The notes under the pieces: model-generated
What the model saw: the letters and a program-made list of their open reading frames with translations, nothing else
Databases searched by the model: none
What the model was told of the DNA's origin: nothing
Made by a program: the position numbers and the translations under genes
Shown: positions 12,790 through 25,135 of the stretch, one piece after another
Numbering within the stretch: position 1 is the first letter of the stretch
Layout of the letters: every line of letters begins with the position of its first letter
NCBI GenBank assembly: GCA_907165135.1
Contig: OU015569.1
Coordinates: 2,790,001-2,854,000, forward strand
Direction of reading: 5' to 3'
From: Oikopleura dioica
Lineage: Eukaryota; Chordata; Appendicularia; Copelata; Oikopleuridae
DNA: 64,000 nt

Positions 12790-12896
12790 AGCTGAAACCA
12801 TGCTATAAAACTCGAAATGCCGCTTGCGGCTTCGAGAATTCAAAATTATAATGAAAAAAATTTAGATTTCTCGAAACCGCAAGCGGGTATTATAGC
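12790..12896. mobile_element. Short foldback MITE with GCTTGCGG arms
   Basis: The left arm (TATAAAACTCGAAATGCCGC, then TTGCGGCTTCGAGAATTC) is mirrored on the right by TTTCTCGAAACCGCAAGCGG followed by GTATTATAGC. The two arms together form a nearly perfect hairpin of about 105 bp with a short AT-rich loop. No coding capacity. Flanking target duplication not resolved. Confidence 0.6.
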
Positions 12897-15505
12897 AATG
12901 TTTTCAGTTTTGTTTAGGTCGCTTATGTTTGATTATCTGAATATTCAGTCAGTTAGGAATCAGAGTTGTGGCACTTTTTTTTTAAATAAACAGAGTCATT
13001 TGGCTCTTAAATCGGCAAAGAATGCCTTTCTAAGCGAATGAAGTCTCATTTTGTTGTAGTACAAGTTGTAGTGCGCGCTAGGGGGTTGAGCGAAATTACC
13101 AGGTCGAAAAGGCTGCCTCTAGAATTTGATGCATTTTTCGGAATTGTTTCTTAAATAGCGAGGAGCAGATGAAACGATTTGGAATTCGGCCACAAACATT
13201 TTCAGCCTCAATTGTGGATGGAAGGACATGGAGGTCAGAATCAACTTTGTAAACTTCTTTGAACGGCGATATTAGGCGAAATCGGCGCTCAGGGAGCAAA
13301 TTCGCACGAAGATCTAAACATTTCGTTTTCAGCAAAATTGTTTACTCTTTATCTCAACAAGAAAGCGAAGCCACAAAACGCATTCTAACCCGTTGGCGCG
13401 TGTCACATTAATGTCATAAAGCGCCCAAAATCGCCGCTTCATACTCTTAACCCTGCCTTTGGTGACCTCAACTTATGAAAATTCCATTGAGGCCCATTTT
13501 TCGTAGGAAATTAAGTCTTTTTCCTAAATACAAAGAGCATTAAGAGAAAGCACTTGAGCCTTCAATTTAGCACTTTGCTTTTCCGATAAAATAATGGTCT
13601 CGATTTCTCTATCACTTAGCTATTTTTGCCGCTGACAAATTAAGGGTCCCCTTAATTTTTAGCAGCTTTGAATACAGAAGTTCCAATAGAAAGAAAGAAA
13701 AATCTAAAATAGTCTATCGACGATTTGTAGCACAAAGAGCCCCTTTCAATTGACTTTACTGCGCCGAAATTCGATACTGTGTCGAGAGTTGTAAGAGCTA
13801 CAGTAGAAGAAAAAGTGGAGACTCTGCTGGTTGGCTGAAGCTTCCGTAAACGAATCTGGCGGCAAAGTAGGCGCCTCGCACGTTAGATTAGAAGCTAAGC
13901 TCGAGGGAGGCAGCTTTAGTGAACCTAAAATGAAAATCGAGAAGGGAGATGTGCTTAGAGCGCAGCTGAACAAAACCCCCGCCACGATACTGTAAATCGC
14001 ATACAACACGTCGCGACACGTTCCAAACCCTTTCGAATGTTTTATTCTTTTCCTGCGACGGTTTGGGCTTTCCGGCGAAAATGAGAGTTCATTCTTAATA
14101 ACAATTAATTGCGATTTCCTGTTTTTGTTTAAGGAGGACTATTTATTCGTGTTTTGAGAACGGCGGGATTGAGCTATTTTGAAAACGTGCTAATTCAAAA
14201 GCAAACTAGAAACAGATCATTCTTCCCTCAGCCGGATGTCCTTTATCTTTCTCTTAGACGGTACTAATCGTTATCAAGCACCAAGAGCAAGAAGCAGTGG
14301 AGCTGTTTAGATACTCTTTCTAATGGCTCAACCACTGGGCAATTTGTGAGAGAGCGAAACCACAAGTTCCGGTTCTGAAGGCGTCAAATGACCTTTCTTT
14401 TCCGACCTAAGCGGCGCTTAATTAAATTTTATTTTACTCACTCTCATTCTTCTACTTTCGCTTCTTTTGCTTTGCGAAATTTTTGAATAAAATAGAAAAA
14501 AAGAAAATCAAATTAGAAAATAGGCCGATTTGAAAGCAGTTGGTTGAGTGTGGAATACTTATTCCCGCGCGTGTTGTTTTTATGATCCAGAGAGTGGAGA
14601 GAACGGTAGGCAATTTTCGTCGCCAAATCCTAAAAACAGTACTTTGAAGATGAGTTGTCCGCGTGAATTAGCCCTTTTCGAGGCGTTACCCGAGTAAAGG
14701 CCAATTACGCATTAACCTCCCTCTCAACAACACTTCGCTCTTAAAACTTTTATTTTCTTTCTTGTACTCGTTTTACTTGATCAAACTAGCATCTAGCCAC
14801 TGTCTTCTAATCTTGCGTCTTTGTTTTACTAACTCTCGCCACTACCGTACAATCGTTCTTATATCGTCGATTTTCATGCGTTTGTTGACCTGTCATGTAC
14901 GACATTCCCCGGCTGTGTGCTTTAACTGTTTCCATAACTATCATTATTCACGTCAACCCGATTGATTGTATCTTACACATTCAAACTGGCGACCAGACGC
15001 CCATCGATTTTGGACTATTTTCGCAGAAAATGAGAAAAATAAGATTCTTCATAGGTTGCCGGGCCCAAACTTTTTTATGAATAAGGGCTGAAAAATGAAA
15101 GTTTATTGATGTTCGGAAGAACAACCAAAATTTAAGATTTTGGGCTTGTCTCCGAAAATTTGATTCGGAAAGAGTTTGAATGTCATTTTTAGAAATGAAA
15201 TTTCATGGGATCGAGCACTTAGCACATTCAGCGTGAAAACACTCTTCCTGCGCCGATTTCATTGCAGCGAACGTCTGAGAGAGCGAGTCGAACGTTCGAC
15301 ACGTGACTTTTCTTTTCCTTATTTCAGTACAGTAATGTAACTCAGGCAAAACTGTGTAAACATAGCTAAACATTTAACACGTTAGATGGCCGGCCAAGAT
15401 TTGGCGCTTTTGACGAGGACGCCCTTAAAATTTTTGAGTTTGGGAGCAAGAGTTTTCAAGTTGAATCACTGTATTCGGCTTTTCATCTTTTAGTATCCTG
15501 ACTTT

Positions 15506-15660
15506 GGGTCGCCATTTTGTGTAGAAAACCTGAATGAGGTTCTGAACAGCCTATGTGAAAAGCCCCGTAGCGGCTTTTTCTAAATTAAAGCCGCTACGCG
15601 GCATTTTCCTTAGGCTCTTCACAACCTGACTGAGGTTCTCTACACAGGTTGCGGAGCCCA
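15506..15660. mobile_element. CTGAGTCAG foldback MITE, copy C
   Basis: Left block GTGTAGAAAACCTGAATGAG, core palindrome of GCCGCTACGCGGC type, right block ACCTGACTGAGGTTCTCTAC, then AGGTTGCGGAGCCC. Both AP-1-like heptamers have one substitution relative to the family (TGAATGA / TGACTGA). The internal hairpin is among the best preserved in the family. Confidence 0.72.
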
Positions 15661-16583
15661 TCGATAGAGTAGCGATAAACGTTGGAGTTCGTGAGTTGAA
15701 TATCACCTCTCCTGACAGGGCTCAACATGGATATCTGGCTAATTGGATACTTCCTTTGCAATTTAGCTTTTCTCGGCGAATGTGAATTTGGATGCAAGCT
15801 CTTTTTCTGTTTTGTTAAAAAATAATTGCGTGTTATTTTTATCATGGTAAGCTTTTGGGAGGTGACAAGCGGCGGCCGAGTAGAAGTAACCAAAAGTCGC
15901 CACGACCAGCTGTGGCGAACCAGAGGTATGATCCTTAGCGCATTCGAGCGTTGAATTAGTGGACAATTATCCTCTTAAAAAGTTCTTTCTAAATCGCCGA
16001 ATTTACCTTAGTTAAGTGAACCGCGCTCAAAAGAGAAGGGACAGACTCAAGACCCAAAAAGAGGAAGGAAGGCCTCTTGGAATGAGGTTATGTTTAAAGT
16101 AAGAGGAATTTCTGGCAGCGGTTGAGCTCAGAAAAGAGAAAGACCACCGATTATGAAGCGCGTGTTTTGGTTCGCTGGCTATCAGAAACCGCCTTACCAC
16201 GTTTTTGAGAAGATATTGGCATTGTTTAGATAACGTCCGGTCCATTTACTTACCTTTAGTGCAATTTCGCTGCTGGAGCTCCTTAGGGCTGCCTGTTCAG
16301 CGAACTTTGAAAGAAGCTTTACGAGAAAAGAAGTACTGCAAGTTGGCGAGTTGCTCGATCTCACTCAGAAGGCGAGACAAGTGCAAACGGAAAAAAGGAG
16401 GTTGGGACATGATTGAATTAGACCTGTCACTCACTCACAGTGAGTGGCCAGCTTATGCGCCGAGTGTTCGGATGAAAATAAAACAAAATTTTAAACAAGT
16501 GCTTCTCACAGAAAGGAAGAGCGACAGACTCAACCAGATTGTTTCACGTGCACTTTTTGCCTTTTCAAGCGATTTTTGAACAA

Positions 16584-16769
16584 AGCTTGGCAACCTGTGT
16601 AGAACTCCTGAGTCAGGGATCTGAAAGATTGTTTATGAAAAGTCTCGTAAATGTATTTCGAGAACGCTAGAATAAAAAATTAAATTCTAAAAAATTTGAA
16701 TAATGATTTGGCTTTTCATCTTCAGATCTTCCAGAACCCTGACTCAGGGCTTCTCCGCAGGTTGCCAAG
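16584..16769. mobile_element. CTGAGTCAG foldback MITE, copy D
   Basis: Starts GCTTGGCAACCTGTGTAGAA, then CTCCTGAGTCAGGGATCTGA. The right half has CCAGAACCCTGACTCAGGGC and ends GCAGGTTGCCAAG. Terminal inverted repeats are recognisable over about 40 bp. The interior is longer than in other copies and AT-rich. Confidence 0.7.
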
Positions 16770-17409
16770 TTTGGACTAAAGCTCTTGAGATTCTAATAAA
16801 TCAGAATTTTCTTTTCCAAACGTCGTTGTTTTGTTTATCTATCTCTACGATTCGCAGGTGGATTCTACTTTGCTTCTTCACGTTTCAACAACTGTGATTT
16901 GCTGGTGCCAATTTAGAAAAGGAAGATTTGAAAATTTGGCTCCTCGAAAGGCTGAGACTGGTTCCTCAAGATTTCAGAATCAAAGCGAACTGCACCTGCT
17001 CAGCGACAACCCTTATCAATGTATTACATAATTATAAGACAAATTATCAATCTCGGCTTTTAGATTAACTTTTCTTTTTTTTCCGGAAAAGATGTATTTT
17101 GATTAAAAAGGGCTAATCAGTTATTGATCGGCCGTCTCGCCGAGAAATCAATCCTCAAGTCTTCAATTTGACTTTTAAATAAGTCATTGAATTCGACTAT
17201 CAAAAACTAAATTAATTTAGCAGAGTGGTTCTCCAGAGAGTTGAAAACTAAGTTTAGTGTTTTGAAGAGTTCCCATCGCGATATGGCAATATGATCATGT
17301 TCGTGAAATCTATTTGATTTCAAAGCCCTCCCTGGCTGTAAATAGCGAGGTTTGCGGCGCTAAAATGAAGTTTTCAAAGAAGAGGTGCAATTTTAACAGA
17401 TTTCGGGCT

Positions 17410-17545
17410 GGGCTCGGCAATCTGCGTAGAAAACCTGAGTCAGGTTCTGAAAGATCTCTAATGAAAAGCCGCTTCGCGGCTTCGGAAAGTTACCTATTTA
17501 ATTTATTTAAAAACGATCATTAGAGATCTTTCAAAACCTGACTTA
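17410..17545. mobile_element. CTGAGTCAG foldback MITE, copy E (3' truncated)
   Basis: Well-preserved left end GGGCTCGGCAATCTGCGTAG, block AAAACCTGAGTCAGGTTCTG and core GCCGCTTCGCGGC. The mirrored right block reads CAAAACCTGACTTAAAGG and then stops matching, so the right terminus is lost or mutated. Confidence 0.68.
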
Positions 17546-18109
17546 AAGGGGGGTCGTCAATATGGATTTTCAGGGGTTATCAAAATCACACTTATACAAA
17601 AAGTGTGCATAAGAATAATATATTTTTGGAATCGTCAGATCCTGGCGAGTCTATTGAGCCTAAAATCATATGATAAAAATAAGTTTTAGTGGGTTATATT
17701 GAGAAAATTGTTAAAAAATGATCGTTTTTGGTCGATTTTCGCGAAAATGGCCCTACTTTGACGGGATTTTTGACCCATTTTTTCTGGCCAAATTTTTTTC
17801 TAGTTTTCGCCGATGAATTCTTTAAACCCTTTTCTATTCACCCGTTAATTCGAATTTCTCCCAACCAAGCAGGTGTTCCCGCTTTTTGTTCAAGAGAAAC
17901 CCCGATATTGACGACCTCCCCTTAACCTTAGCCCGCCAAGGTACACCACAACTCGTGAAATGTTCATGTTTTTGCTCACTGCGCTTATCATTGAAAATTT
18001 TTTCGAAAACTAAGGATATGCTGAGACGGCTTGATCGATTATCTATCGATGTAGGGATTTTGGAGCAGTTTCTGATAGACCTTAGCGTCGGGAGACCCTT
18101 ATTTTTGCA

Positions 18110-18440
18110 AAAGTCCATGCACCATATATGGTGTCGAGCTACAATTGTTGGTGCACCATATATGGTGTATTTGGCGGGTACCCCAGCTTTTTCCCAGCGA
18201 TTTTGCCGAAAGTTTACCCTGGGCAGCTTCTCTGATCCTCAATTTATTAATTCCAGTGAGTGGGTTTTTGAATAAATTAACTCTAGAACCATCATGAGAA
18301 CACCTAAATACATCAAAAAATTATTTTCTAGCAAAGACTTTTAATAAAACCATGAAAAACCAAGTATGGTGTCGAGCTACAATGGAGGATGCACCATATA
18401 TGGTGTTCTTGGCGGGTACCCCAGAAAATCCACTTTTGGC
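18110..18440. repeat. Two direct copies of a CACCATATATGGTG-bearing repeat
   Basis: Segments 18113-18184 and about 18360-18424 share TATGGTGTCGAGCTACAAT, then GCACCATATATGGTGT, then TTGGCGGGTACCCCAG. The perfect 14-bp palindrome CACCATATATGGTG occurs at 18120-18133, 18154-18167 and 18392-18405. An inverted fragment, CTTAACCTTAGCCCGCCAAG, lies at about 17922-17941 and matches the reverse complement of 18436-18456. Together these look like remains of a composite element. Confidence 0.6.
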
Positions 18441-18445
18441 GGGCT

Positions 18446-19108
18446 AAGGTTAAGGGTAGAGTAGGATCCTTGCGCGCGCCCCTTTGACGCAATTTTTCAT
18501 CCTCAGAGAATCTGATGGGATGATTATGCACCAAAATTTCTTTTTGAAAGTTATATTCAAATTTTACAGGCTTTCTTCTCGTATAATTCATTTTTTTCTC
18601 ACTTATCTGGTTGAGCTGCAATTTACCCTCGATATTTTTCTTTCTTTTGCTATCTCCTCCTAGATTATGATAAGCAGGTCATTGTGACTGGTACTGTTGG
18701 AAAGGATTTTCATAGGGCTTTAATAAATTGCTAAAAGATTTTCAAATTTCCGCCTCAGTCACTAATTAGGTCCATAAATGACCTATTTATAGGGCGCGCG
18801 GCGCACTCCGGGATTAAAAATCGATCATGATTCGCGAGCGAGGCAGAAATTTGAAAATCTTTGAGCCATTTATTAAAGCCCTATGAAAATCCTTTCTAAC
18901 AGAACCAGTCACAATGACCTGCTTATCATAATCTAGGAGGAGATAGCAAAAGAAGGAAAAATATCGAGGGTAAATTGCAGCTTAACCAGATAAGCGAGAA
19001 AAAATGAATTATAGGAGAAGAAAGCCTGTAAAATTTGAATATAACTTTCAAAAAGAAATTTTGGTGCATAATCAAGGGGCGCGCGCAAGGATCCTACTCT
19101 ACCCTTAA
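18446..19108. repeat. Large inverted repeat (palindrome) with arms of about 270-310 bp
   Basis: The left arm (about 18446-18758) and right arm (about 18838-19108) are near-exact reverse complements. They share TAAGGGTAGAGTAGGATCC, GCGCGCGCCCCT, a long AT-rich stretch, GATTATGATAAGCAGG and AAAATCCTTTC(C/T)AACAG. The right arm lacks about 35 bp present near the left outer end. The spacer (about 80 bp) is GC-rich with GGGCGCGCGGCGC. The arms are non-coding. This fits a foldback transposon or a recent inverted duplication. Confidence 0.75.
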
Positions 19109-19582
19109 GTTTTCTACACTGGTTGCTGAGCACAAATTATGGGCCTCAAAGCTTTTTTCCTCAAAAATCCGTTAAAAAGGACCCTTTTATATGCTGAAGA
19201 ACAAATTCGTTTGGATCCTACATCCTAGAGCAATTAGCTCGTTAAAATGGGCACCCCAATTTTAACGTGCAGAGGGAAAAAATTCAAAATATATTTCTTT
19301 CGTGGTGCTCTCTAAATACGCTAGGTGGTAACATTTTTGGAGAGAAAGGCTAAACCGAGATTGACGTGATGTGCACCGAACGACGCACGAGCAAAGGGCA
19401 CAAATTTATCCAGGCTTTAACTTTTTCTAATTTTCGTTTTATTATATAATGCGACTTTGAGTCTTTTTCGTTGCGGAATTTACATTACGAATTAGACGGA
19501 CGACGATTCTAGCGAGAAAAATGGAGAAATGCATTACAGAATATTTATAAATATATTAATTACAAAATGTCTATTCGACAAG

Positions 19583-19654
19583 TCCCGCATGGTCTAGGGG
19601 TTAGGATTCCGGATTCTCACTCCGGCGGCCCGGGTTCGATTCCCGGTGCGGGAG
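19583..19654 (+). tRNA. tRNA-Glu (CTC)
   Basis: Complete cloverleaf: acceptor stem TCCCGCA/TGCGGGA, D arm TGGTCTAGGGGTTAGGA, anticodon arm CCGGATTCTCACTCCGG with anticodon CTC, and T arm GGCCCGGGTTCGATTCCCGG. Internal A and B boxes (TGGTCTAGGGG, GGTTCGATTCC) are intact. A run of five T at 19658-19662 is the expected RNA polymerase III terminator. No intron. Confidence 0.96.
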
Positions 19655-22100
19655 GACTTTTTCGCCCTTTTCGAAGGAATTCTCTGTAATTGCATGCACC
19701 AAGGTTCCAACTGTAGCAATAAATATATATTGCTGCTACATGCTATATGTGCTACATATAATTGTACCGGTTTGCTACCATTTTCGATTATATTTATTGC
19801 AGGGTTCGAAATCCACTGAAAACCCCTCTAGAGTGAACAGCGATTTGAAAGTCTCAAAAGAATGCGGGGGCCGGACTATGTCGTCACTGTCGTCCAGAGT
19901 GTCTAATTTGGACGGACAAGATTTTAACAGCCGCTACGATAGCCAACTCGAACAAGGAAACTGTCGAGCTCATACTTACAGTATCAGTGCTACATTAACT
20001 AAAAAGAAGGTGGATTTGGCGGGAAATGAAAAAATATCTCTGAATATTTATTTTTAAAAATGGCAGTAATGATGCACGTGAGAATTTATTTATTTTCAGA
20101 ATAAAAAACAATCAATTTCATTTCAACGAAATTGATTGCTTGTTCTTTTAAATTATTGATTCATTTCATAATTTGATGAAACTTCCGCTTATTTTCCGGG
20201 TTAAATCCTAGCTACCATCTGCGTTACAGCTTCTTGACTATCCAGCTGGGCCGACATTATCATAATTACTCGCTTTTGATCTAATTTATGTCTTGAATCA
20301 AGACTCTTGATGATCACCTTTTGATGCTAGAGTAAAAGAGAAGTAGAGTCAAATAAACTTGTCTATTTGACTGTGAGAAAAAGACAAGTTTTTTATGTAC
20401 AGTTACTGCAGTGAAATTGATTTTATTCAGGGATATGGTTGAAGCAATACCAGTCTTGGATCGGAATCGAGTTGTAATTCTCTTCCCATTTTTTGGAATG
20501 GGGAAAGGATGAATATTCCTCTGAATCTAAACTAGAAAATTATGTTTTCAGTCATTTTATCCCCGTAAAGTCGACTTACCATGGATTTTCGCGCTTCGGA
20601 CTTGGTAACTTCGCGAAGAAGTGACCAGGAATTACAAACAAGCATCAAGCCGGGGCGTGTTCTAGAGATGAGGGTGCTATTTAAAATGCCGTATCTTTAG
20701 GAATAAATAATGGTCGTTAAAGACCTACCTGAGTCAGACGCTGGTGAAGAGTTCAAATGAAAGAACGAATTATTTGTGCTCTAAAAATAATTAGCTGTTC
20801 CGAAAGAAAGACTCTCTAAATTTGAGCATGGTAAGTTTAAGAATGCCGAGGATCGTCTTTCCTTTCGTGATACCGAAGCCGTCTGGGGAGGCTTTAATTA
20901 TAGTGTAGCAAAACGTAAGTCCCGCCACTTTCTCTGGGAAACTGAGCACATTAGTGTTGGTATGATTTGGGCGTCACATGACCCGCAAACCTGATTTCCT
21001 CTGATCAGAAAAACGAGCAGAGGCGAGCGTTGTTTTCGGTATCAGATTTTCGGGTGAAAAGGAACTTGTCACTAAGAGCATGCAAAAGCGTACATATAAT
21101 TTGGTGCTTAACGTGTCTCGCGAAAATACATTTTCATCGGATTTTCTGAGGAGAATACGCATTCACGCCTGAAATAGAAAGTCGTTTTCTCCTTCCGCGA
21201 AGCAACTAGCTAATTGAGCACATCAAACCAGAAATCGCTGTTTAGGGACGCTTTGGTTTATTACTTCTGCGCAACTCTCTTCTTCTACTGTAACCTATTC
21301 TCAAGAACCCAAACGAACTCGTTTGTCCAAAAACGGCTTTTCAATCTAGCTCTTTCAGCACACTGCCTCAGGTTTTTGCACAGGCTGCGGAGACCAGAAA
21401 AGTTCCTGCTGAAGGATGACCTCGCTGCATTCTAGCTTTCGAATTGTTTTTAGAACGAAGCAGAAGGAGACATCAAAGAAAGAATGAAAATAGCTGCTGA
21501 TTGTAGAGACGGCGGCACGTTGAGTAAAGGATTAACCGCGCATCATAATCTTTTTTTTTGTAATTTAGAGCGTTAGCGCTCACTTTGTTGCGCGATTCGT
21601 ATTGCAGCTTTTTGCTTGTTTAGATTATCACTATCCGACTAGAATGCTAAACACTTGATTGCAGAACTTTGAAACTCGCAATTGACAATCAACGAGTTTA
21701 TCTCAATAGCTTTTTAATAACGGATGTTTCAAATTGGAAGCAATTATAATTAATAATCTATAATTATTAAATCCATTCGATTAGCCAATTAATATAAACA
21801 CTCGAAAAACTGCAGAACAAGAACTAAAGAATGAGGGCGAAGTGTGCCCCCCGTAAGTTCTCAGCTTGCAGCTTCAGCCGAACGAATTTTTGTGTCCCTC
21901 TGCATAGTGCAAGTTTTTTTTTCGCATAGCTGGCCCTGCATCACATTATAATCCACGTGTTCTGATAACTTGAGCGGTTACTTTTTATAACGCTTTTTTA
22001 ACATGCAATAATCGGTGAGAATAAAAGCATACATCTTATAATCCTACTTCTTGTGATCACGAAAATATCAAAAGATGAAGAAGAAAATAGATATACTGCA

Positions 22101-22200
22101 GCTCGGCAACCTGTATAGAAAACTGAGCCAGGGTCCTGAAAGAGCTCCAATAAAAAAACCCTTTTCAGGACCCTGACTCAGGCTTTTGCACTAGCCTCGA
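22101..22200. mobile_element. CTGAGTCAG foldback MITE, copy F
   Basis: Left end GCTCGGCAACCTGTATAGAA, then AACTGAGCCAGGGTCCTGAA, a very short core, and TTCAGGACCCTGACTCAGGC. About 100 bp, the shortest copy. The internal GCCGC hairpin is lost, but the two inner arms (GGGTCCTGAA/TTCAGGACCC) still pair perfectly. Confidence 0.7.
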
Positions 22201-23965
22201 TGACTCCTTCCTAAGCAAAAATACGGACGAGTTCGTTTCTAAAAGATTGATCTGTTTTCGGAGGTATATGGAGCTGCTCCTCCGCCGAATTCGAGGTGTG
22301 TTGAGGATGCTTATTAGTGAAATTGAAAAAGAGCTGCTCGGTAGTTACATAAATCGTGCAGGTGGAGCGAGAGGAGGCGCCCGAAAAGCATTTCACAATT
22401 GTGAGCCAATGTGAGCTCAACCGCTCGCCGCCGATATGAAATTTTCGGATTAGGCCGTCTCCCTGCTTCTCCTTCCCTTGCACCGTTTTCTTTCCCCTAG
22501 ACAGTGTTGATTTACCCGTTCACAAAACAACTTCTGCGCGCTCGAACATACGAGCTTTTACAATGAAACACTCAGTTTCTTTCACTTAGAGAAAATACAA
22601 TAAAATCGTAGAAAATCGTGTTCGACAAGTATTTAGCTGAAAATAAACAGACATATTAACTTTTCGAATTCCTGCTGAAAGAGTGGGTACTTGGGGATCG
22701 CATCGAAAAGTGGACAAATGATGCTTTGAGGTATTACGAACATCTTTTAATAATTGGATATGTTCACGTAAACATAATAGAGAGGGGGAAAGGCAACCAC
22801 GTGTAGATTATTTTCGATCGGTTGTCAGACTCGATTTCCAGATCCGGGGCGGTTCCGACGGCAAAGGGCTACTTCCATGTTTAGACGTATTGTACCTGTC
22901 ACTGGTTACGCACAGAACTAGATTTTCTTTAGAAACTGCACTTACCGAAAAAGGATACACTTGATTAGATTCATATCTGCTCTGCTTTCAATTCCGTAGC
23001 GTCGCTTTCAATATCGTTCTATGCTGACTCTACAAAGACTAAAACAAGTCTGCGAGAAACAAGAAAACCTCGTGGTTATTGAGGAGCAACGGGTGCCAGA
23101 AAAAAATGTCGCGGGAGGAAATTTAAGACTCAACTCTCGTGTTCTTTATCTCGCCCGGATATGCCACTGAATATGTTGCTAGTCTACTACTTTGTTCTAA
23201 AATATTCCAAATACGGGTGAACTTCGGCCAAAGACCGCACAGACAAGTGAAATTAGTGGTAATGGACATTGTTATCAATTGTGAATAACTCTCTAGCTAA
23301 GTTAATAACGGCGAGTTCTTATCAACATATTAGCATAAACCTCACTTTTCTTGTCCGTTGAACTCGCGTTAGGGAAAACGTAAATTCAAAAATGCAAATT
23401 ATAACAAAAAGCAACCTCTAACAATGTCCCTTTGATAGCGAAGGCTTGGTGCTAGAATGTCAAATACAATTACTTTATTTGGTGCTTCCAATAACAAGAA
23501 GATGAGGTTAAAAGTTCAATTAATCGCACTTGAATAAGGGATAGAGCGTCAAAGATTATTTAGATAATATTACTATTAGTATTTGTAACATCCTCTTGCG
23601 TGGTAAGATTCTCTTTTTGCAACAAACTTTTAAACTTACCCAACTTCTAGTTTAGTCAACTAGAAACTAGCTGGTTTTTGCCTGCCAAAAAACCTGCCGG
23701 AAAGGACGAGACAGCAAGAAAGTATTCTTACAATAATGATTTTTCCTCCTTGATATCATTGAAAATATACCAAATACAATAATTTCTACAATAGGTCGCC
23801 TGCTTCATATATGAATTATCCTGCTATCAATCTTAATTGACTTTCAAGTGCAAGGAAAAGAGTCGTCACATTAAACTGGCTTTCCTAAAAACAGAAGAAG
23901 GCAAGTATCTGATGAGAAATTAGTCGAAAAATTTATTCTTATACTGTTCTTCGTACACATAATCT

Positions 23966-24660
23966 CAGTAGGTAAGGCTTTTTCAAGCCATACTATTGTC
24001 AGCAATTTCGCTAATCGTTTTCCATTACTGTCCCGCCGAGGGTTGATTCTTGAGTGGAGCTATCCAACCGGATAGTATCTCAGAAGCGTCGTCCGTTTTT
24101 CGGACTTGTTTTTTGGAAAGCTTCTGTCTCACTTGCCGATATCGTGGATTGTACGGATTTATAACCAGTTTCTCCGATCCAGCGATATCATAGTGGCCTC
24201 ATATTTTCTAAATAGAAATAATGTTAGTTTTTATGACAATTTACCAAGATAGATCTATCGTAGAACATGCGGAGAAGTATTATTATATGTAATTCAGTAG
24301 ACTCTTTTATCTTTCGCGAAGAGTAAATAAGTAATGGAAAGCGATTTTTCGCTTATCTGGCAGTAGGTTGGTGTGACTTTTCTCAAGCCATACTATTGTC
24401 AGCAATTTTGCCACATATCCTCCCACTCGTCGCTGTCTTCCGATTTGATCGCTGGAATATGGATTTTCAATAACCTTTTTCTCCAAATCAGTGACAAATC
24501 AACTCATTTTCTCATATATTCTAAAAGGAATCAGGATATGAGAAGATAACCTAGTATTTATAATGAATTTTTCACAGACATATCCATGATTGAACTTAAA
24601 GTAAGGGCAAATAAATGCGTTTTACGCTCATCACGTGATCGTTAATGGCAGTAATAAATA
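23966..24660. repeat. Diverged tandem direct duplication (unit about 395 bp)
   Basis: CAAGCCATACTATTGTCAGC followed by AATTT recurs at about 23984 and 24384, preceded in both by CAGTAGGT. Weaker matches continue downstream in the same order (GGATTT...TTTCTCC...ATTTTCT; later GTAAATAAGTAATGG against GCAAATAAATGCG). This indicates an old direct duplication of non-coding sequence. The best-conserved 25-nt core may be functional or simply the youngest part. Confidence 0.5.
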
Positions 24661-25135
24661 GTTTAGAGCCTAAGAAGGGTATTTACGTGAACAATCGAAC
24701 TTTTAATTTAGTTTGAGTGTGGTCGTGACAGTGAAAGAAGAGTCTTAAGAGGTCCTGGCTATTGTTTGTTATTGCCACGATATTGGATTTGGTCGACTAA
24801 GTTGGAATATTTTCGATAAGAGTGAGGACTTTATGGGCTATTAAAGAGCTGATGGAGCTGTGCAAAAGCAAGTGTAACGGCAATAATTGAAGATTTTGAA
24901 AATGAAACAAGTGAGAAAAGCAAGTCGGAGATATTTCAAGATATGCGTTTACCACGGACCACACAGCAGGTTTCTTCAAGAAGGACCAGGTCATTGAACA
25001 ATCCTTTGACCGTTAGCAGCTGGTCGCGGTTGTTGCCGTGGAGGAGGGCGGAAGTGTCTATCAAAGACTTCACCTGACCGGCTCATGAATTTACGACTAA
25101 ACACGAAACTTAAAAGGGAATCATTTTTGGACTTC

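Larger units (their letters stand above)
10980..19582. other. Gene-poor region, middle part
   Basis: No supportable protein gene. The content is repeats: a foldback at about 12790-12896, CTGAGTCAG copies C, D and E, two copies of a palindrome-bearing repeat (18110-18440) and a large inverted repeat (18446-19108). Open frames here are short and mostly fall in repeats. Confidence 0.5.
19655..25135. other. Gene-poor region, right part
   Basis: No supportable protein gene. It contains a perfect small hairpin at about 20111-20140 (CAATCAATTTC...GAAATTGATTG), CTGAGTCAG copy F, and a diverged direct duplication at about 23960-24700. The rest is AT-rich unique sequence with only short open frames. 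Confidence 0.5.

Noticed and set aside
13746-14009. 87-codon open frame with a hydrophobic start
   Set aside because: It could suggest a signal peptide, but there are no family motifs or adjoining exons.
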